Source of the DNA: Dehalococcoidia bacterium
GTDB lineage: Bacteria > Chloroflexota > Dehalococcoidia > Lucifugimonadales > UBA3495
NCBI GenBank assembly: GCA_022823105.1
Contig: JAJDXU010000397.1
Coordinates: 1-14,291 of the forward strand
Direction: 5' to 3'
Length of the DNA: 14,291 nt
Shown: positions 12,501 through 14,291 of the stretch, piece by piece
Position numbering within the stretch: the first letter of the stretch is position 1
How the letters are laid out: each line of letters opens with the position of its first letter
Notes under the pieces: model-generated
Told to the model about the DNA's origin: nothing
Database searches by the model: none
The model's input: only the letters and a program-made list of their open reading frames with translations
Program-made: the position numbers and the translations under genes

Positions 12501-13286
12501 GCCGAGGCGTACCAATCGGCGTACGCGCTGGGATGCAAGGGCATCACGGTGTACCGGGACGGCAGCAAGGCGGAGCAGGTGCTGAGCACGGGCACGACGG
12601 AGGGAACTGCCGAATCGGCCGGATCGTCGTCCGTGGTGGAGATTGAGGTGGCGGGGCCCCGGGTGCCGCGGGAGCGACCCCGCAAGATCCAGGGGATCAC
12701 CGAACGGGTTCGCACGGGTCACGGCAATATGTACGTTACCGTGAACCTGGACGACGTGGGTCGGCCGTTCGAGGTGTTCGGTACGATGGGCAAGGCGGGC
12801 GGCTGCGACGCGGCGCTGCTGGAGGCGGTGTCTCGCCTGGTGTCGCTGGCGCTGCGGGCCGGGATTGACACCAGCGAGGTGACCCGGCAATTGCGAGGCA
12901 TAACCTGCTGCCCGGCGTGGGACGACGGGACGCTGGTGCGCTCGGGACCGGACGCGGTGGCGATCGTGCTGGACAATCTCATGGATGGCGCGGGCGGCGA
13001 ATCGAGCTCGCCGGACGGGGTCCAGCTGACCTTGCCGACTGGTTTCCCGGGCTACGGGAGCGACGGTGTGGACGCGCGGACATACCTGCCGCAAGGGACA
13101 ATTCCAGGAGGCGGCGGGAACGCGCCACCCGATGCGGGCAACGGGAGTGGGAACGGCCACGGGCACGTGGTTCCAATTGCCAATGGGTTGGCGTACGGGC
13201 AGCGATGCCCCGAGTGCAACGGCGCGGTGGTGAACCAGGAGGGCTGTTCGACCTGCTATTCGTGCGGTTGGAACAAGTGCGAGTAA
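9519..13286 (+). CDS. nrdJ: Class II (adenosylcobalamin-dependent) ribonucleoside-diphosphate reductase NrdJ, interrupted by an intein
   Basis: This 1255-residue precursor yields an 841-residue enzyme after removal of a 414-residue intein (residues 313-726). It reduces ribonucleotides to deoxyribonucleotides in the cytosol using a cobalamin-generated thiyl radical. Key residues: redox Cys130 (LSACFVLPVEDSLDSI); Asn311, radical Cys727 and Glu729 from the NPCGE motif split by the intein; and redox Cys738 (ESCNLGSLN). Other blocks are NSPTLMNAG (113-121), SGGGTGFAFSRLRP (155-168) and APTGTISIIAGASSGIEP. A TSCPD-type C-terminal domain (RKIQGITERVRTGHGNMYVTV through GITCCPAWDDG) is typical of NrdJ. 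A Gly/Asn-rich linker leads to a six-Cys tail (CPEC, GCSTCYSCGWNKC; 1230-1254) that probably re-reduces the active site. The start is GTG at 9519 with GGGAGG five bases before it. It is the likely regulatory target of the upstream nrdR. Confidence 0.96.
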   Translation: MEARAAGITEQADRESAVGVRRRIRDAMAAAGIAESYNERTGELTENARVVLQRRYLSKDREGNVLEDPEGMFRRVAHNLSQSDLEYGATEGERQATEDAFYQVMRRLEFLPNSPTLMNAGRELQQLSACFVLPVEDSLDSIFTKVKQTALIHKSGGGTGFAFSRLRPEGDVVGSTGGVASGPVSFINAFDAATDVVKQGGTRRGANMGILHVTHPDILSFITSKEDGQHLSNFNISVAVTEDFMRRVEHDRTYDLVNPRTGQITGQLNAREVFERMTELAWRTGDPGIVFLDRINRDNPNPQLGDIESTNPCFAGGTRLATDRGLLTLEELFLSQSDISVLTDNRAAALRQAEHGGGVAVAVDAKIGVALRPAVPVFRTRRDWPVFRLETEHGFEVIATEDHKFFTPEGPKELQELELGDEILIQSGRGVWSQDERLPRFTPTNKLKARIERGEARLPDQWSRELGELLGWVIGDGWVSHETPSHRHLPNSTVGLMFGGEEKKIIAPRFQALIKEWLGMDGTRVERNGTLTLYYKTALYQFLESLGITESGGLKKTVPSAIWDAPRYAVLGFLSALFTADGSVNVSAHKGSCSIRLANSSKQLLKDVQLLLLNEGMVSKLYHRRAGGAKLMPDSNRQPKLYNYSDQYELVVDGQSRDRFLEEIGFLIPSKQDKANAWLQTKRRRSNQDSFTDRVQSITFVGSTDVYCTTEAETHTVIANGFVAAQCGEQPLLPYESCNLGSLNLARMVQYDGDDVAINWERMSEVIKTAVHMLDSVIDMNDYPIEEIADMSRKTRRIGLGVMGWSDLLIQMGVRYDSEEALELAERVMQFIQKETYRASEELSEARGPFPEWERSAYNRGVKPQRMRNSAPVTIAPTGTISIIAGASSGIEPLFALSFVRNVMDRTRLVEGNSYFEAVARNEGFYSEELMEQLASVGSLEDLDVPGWVKNVFRVSHDIDPRWHVKMQGAFQKYTDNAVSKTINFPHDATVEDVAEAYQSAYALGCKGITVYRDGSKAEQVLSTGTTEGTAESAGSSSVVEIEVAGPRVPRERPRKIQGITERVRTGHGNMYVTVNLDDVGRPFEVFGTMGKAGGCDAALLEAVSRLVSLALRAGIDTSEVTRQLRGITCCPAWDDGTLVRSGPDAVAIVLDNLMDGAGGESSSPDGVQLTLPTGFPGYGSDGVDARTYLPQGTIPGGGGNAPPDAGNGSGNGHGHVVPIANGLAYGQRCPECNGAVVNQEGCSTCYSCGWNKCE
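10455..11696 (+). mobile_element. LAGLIDADG homing-endonuclease intein inserted in nrdJ (C-terminal Gln type)
   Basis: This is an in-frame 414-residue intein. It begins CFAGGTRLATDRGLLTLEEL (Cys1, block A). Block B has TEDH at 88-91. The dodecapeptide endonuclease motifs are LGELLGWVIGDGW (154-166, Asp164) and VLGFLSALFTADG (258-270, Asp269), both with the acidic residue intact. Block F reads VYCTTEAETHTVIANG (394-409). It ends FVAAQ with Cys as the +1 extein residue. Standard inteins end in His-Asn; here the last two residues are Ala-Gln. Gln-ending inteins are known, so splicing remains plausible. Joining the exteins gives ESTNP-CGEQPLLPYESC, a perfect ribonucleotide reductase active-site loop. 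The +1 Cys is the catalytic thiyl Cys. Third codon positions in the intein are visibly more mixed (more A/T) than in the strongly G/C-ending exteins, consistent with horizontal arrival. Confidence 0.96.
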
Positions 13287-13291
13287 GGGGA

Positions 13292-13317
13292 GAGGGGGCG
13301 ACCACAATCGCCCCCTC
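13292..13317 (+). terminator. Perfect hairpin after nrdJ, terminator-like without U-tract
   Basis: GAGGGGGCGA (13292-13301) and TCGCCCCCTC (13308-13317) form a perfect 10-bp stem with loop CCACAA, five bases after the nrdJ stop. Neither strand has a following T-run, so it is either a non-canonical terminator or an mRNA 3'-end stabiliser. Its position favours ending the nrdR-nrdJ unit. Confidence 0.55.
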
Positions 13318-13363
13318 AAGAGTTGAGCGTTGGTGATGGCAGAGCCCGACTGGAGGGCGAACG

Positions 13364-13477
13364 ATGCAAAGGGCCGGCGGCGGTGGCGTTTATCAAGTTT
13401 TGGAACGGGAGAGTTTTGACGCCGACCGGAGGCGCGGGGTGGAGGAAGGATGGATCAACCCGAGGCCGATCATGTGA
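13364..13477 (+). CDS. Possible 37-residue small ORF overlapping the start of the next gene
   Basis: An ATG at 13364 has GGAGGG (13352-13357) six bases upstream and opens a frame of 37 codons (MQRAGGGGVYQVLERES onward) ending at TGA 13475-13477, 28 bases inside the downstream 74-residue gene. The peptide has a Gly-rich start, then a charged segment DADRRRGVEEGW. I recognise nothing in it. The good ribosome binding site and overlap with a possible toxin gene are the only support. It may well be spurious. Confidence 0.2.
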   Translation: MQRAGGGGVYQVLERESFDADRRRGVEEGWINPRPIM

Positions 13478-13674
13478 CGCTGCAAGCGATCAAGGGTCGA
13501 TTAGCAAACCTTCCCTGGACTCCAAATCCGACGGCAGAGTGGCCCCACAACGTGAGGCGGCTTACGTTTCCGCGTTCAGTAGCGGATCGACGACACACGG
13601 TTGATATCGTTTATGAAATCCTGGAAGACGATAGAACGGTCTGGCCGGAAAGAATCCTGCCGACTAACGGATGA
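13450..13674 (+). CDS. Small hypothetical protein, possibly RelE/ParE-like toxin
   Basis: This is a 74-residue protein with ATG at 13450 and GGAGG four bases upstream. Its second half, RRHTVDIVYEILEDDRTVWPERI (48-70), has the strand-turn-strand look of the C-terminal hairpin of RelE/ParE-type toxins (a pattern like hhYeh-dd-rtVhh). The first half (MDQPEADHVTLQAIKGRLANLPW) could supply one helix. It is short for that superfamily (usually 85-100 residues), and no catalytic residues can be assigned with confidence. Its last 11 bases overlap tail-to-tail with the convergent Panacea/DUF4065 gene on the other strand. Since Panacea-domain proteins are antitoxins for varied toxins, a functional pair is possible. 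The similarity is weak and the toxin call is an inference. Confidence 0.55.
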   Translation: MDQPEADHVTLQAIKGRLANLPWTPNPTAEWPHNVRRLTFPRSVADRRHTVDIVYEILEDDRTVWPERILPTNG

Positions 13675-14203
13675 GGGGAGGCCCGGCCTGGATTTCCCGG
13701 GCGGTAGGTCTGGGAGAGATTACTCCGGCCAACGCGTAGGGGATAGGTTCCCCGTCCTCGGTGGAGAGCCAGCCAAATTCCTGATGTGAGTATGCTTCGA
13801 GTCCGGCTGCATTGAAACCGGCGAAGCGTTCCACCTGGGCCTGGAGCACTTCAACGTTTTCGGGACTCAATCGTTCCATATCGGCGGTCCGCTTCGGCAG
13901 GAGGCGGTATTGGTGACAGCCTGCGACCATGGGCTCATACAGAACCGAGGCGTCTTCGTTTATTTCCATCTGCTGGCGCACTCGATGCCAGTTCTCGGGA
14001 TGAGGGCCGTGGGGGAAGTGGAGATAGGTTGTACCCGTGATTGGTTCGCCGTGCGCCAGGTAGGAATCGAAGTCAGCGTAAAATAAAAGCTTGGTGAGCT
14101 TTGACACGCCGAACTCGGGGTCATCGGTGGACAGTTCGCACAGATAGATGGCCGCTTCGATCAGTTTGTCGACGTCCTGTTCAAACGTGATAGGCGCAGT
14201 CAT
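13664..14203 (-). CDS. Panacea/DUF4065 (SocA-like) domain protein, probable antitoxin
   Basis: This 179-residue protein carries the Panacea (DUF4065, SocA/GepA-like) domain. Visible landmarks are VSKLTKLLFYADFDSYLAHGEPITG (33-57), the aromatic-Gly-Pro segment YLHFPHGPHPENW (60-72) and the C-terminal SHQEFGWLSTEDGEPIPYALA (139-159). In this family such proteins neutralise diverse toxins, or in Caulobacter SocA deliver a toxin to ClpXP. I choose the ATG at 14203 because GGGAG lies eight bases upstream and the domain starts soon after; an ATG 27 codons earlier adds residues with no family resemblance and would overlap the promoter. Family partners are normally tandem genes on the same strand; here the only visible candidate is the convergent 74-residue gene overlapping its 3' end. 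A same-strand partner could lie only downstream past other genes or beyond the window's right edge. Confidence 0.85.
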   Translation of the reverse strand: MTAPITFEQDVDKLIEAAIYLCELSTDDPEFGVSKLTKLLFYADFDSYLAHGEPITGTTYLHFPHGPHPENWHRVRQQMEINEDASVLYEPMVAGCHQYRLLPKRTADMERLSPENVEVLQAQVERFAGFNAAGLEAYSHQEFGWLSTEDGEPIPYALAGVISPRPTAREIQAGPPLIR

Positions 14204-14235
14204 GAACGACTCCCTGACGGATACTAAACGTTTCC

Positions 14236-14279
14236 CGATTGTGGGCGCGATTGTACGGGATTTGCCGGTTTCCCAGCAA
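14236..14279 (-). promoter_or_regulatory. Candidate promoter and repeated element of the DUF4065 gene
   Basis: On the minus strand TACAAT (14250-14255) is a good -10, with TTGCTG (14274-14279) 18 bases upstream as a weak -35. ACAATCG occurs twice in direct orientation, 12 bases apart: once overlapping the -10 and once just downstream (starting at 14254 and 14242). Such paired sites around the start of transcription could serve autoregulation, which is common in toxin-antitoxin genes. No binding protein is known. Confidence 0.45.
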
Positions 14280-14291
14280 CGCAAACCTTTC

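Noticed and set aside
13323..13604. 93-codon open frame overlapping the 74-residue gene in another frame
   Set aside because: Composition is Gly/Ser/Arg-rich without motifs, and its start lacks a Shine-Dalgarno, whereas the 74-residue frame has one and a plausible fold pattern.
14204..14284. 27-residue N-terminal extension of the DUF4065 gene
   Set aside because: It would overlap the candidate promoter and adds residues unrelated to the family; the ATG at 14203 has GGGAG at normal spacing.
1..14291. tRNA, rRNA, CRISPR array, insertion sequence or prophage
   Set aside because: No cloverleaf, repeat-spacer array, transposase motif or phage gene could be recognised on either strand; the intein is the only mobile element supported.

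Overview
The window is about 60% GC and coding-dense. It looks like part of a bacterial chromosome, most likely Chloroflexota (Dehalococcoidia/SAR202-like). This is inferred from gene order: trigger factor followed by two ClpP paralogues and ClpX; rsmH followed directly by ftsA and ftsZ with no murein genes between; and a B12-dependent class II ribonucleotide reductase beside nrdR. No rRNA or other marker gene fixes the taxonomy.

Region 1 (1-3300, minus strand) is a proteostasis operon in the order tig, clpP, clpP, clpX. The clpX gene runs off the left edge. Trigger factor folds nascent chains, and the ClpX unfoldase with two distinct ClpP subunits degrades proteins. An extended -10 promoter candidate precedes tig. 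Region 2 (3190-3880) is a 690-bp divergent intergenic stretch holding a palindromic interspersed-type repeat and a 16-bp perfect palindrome, but no credible gene.

Region 3 (3881-7509, plus strand) is a stripped-down division cluster: rsmH (16S rRNA methyltransferase), ftsA (membrane tether) and ftsZ (tubulin-like ring), closed by a strong intrinsic terminator. The ftsZ gene is preceded by a six-codon frame with an excellent Shine-Dalgarno, in frame with ftsZ and ended by an amber codon.

Region 4 (7606-13317, plus strand) is a deoxynucleotide-synthesis block. It starts with a near-consensus promoter and a palindrome, then nrdR (repressor with an unusual repeat-built tail), two genes I do not recognise, and nrdJ. 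The nrdJ gene carries a 414-residue LAGLIDADG intein immediately before the thiyl-radical cysteine. The intein ends in Gln instead of Asn.

Region 5 (13364-14291) is accessory. A 74-aa protein, possibly RelE/ParE-like, lies tail-to-tail with and overlaps a Panacea/DUF4065 (SocA-like) antitoxin-family gene on the minus strand. This is a candidate toxin-antitoxin pair in an unusual convergent layout.
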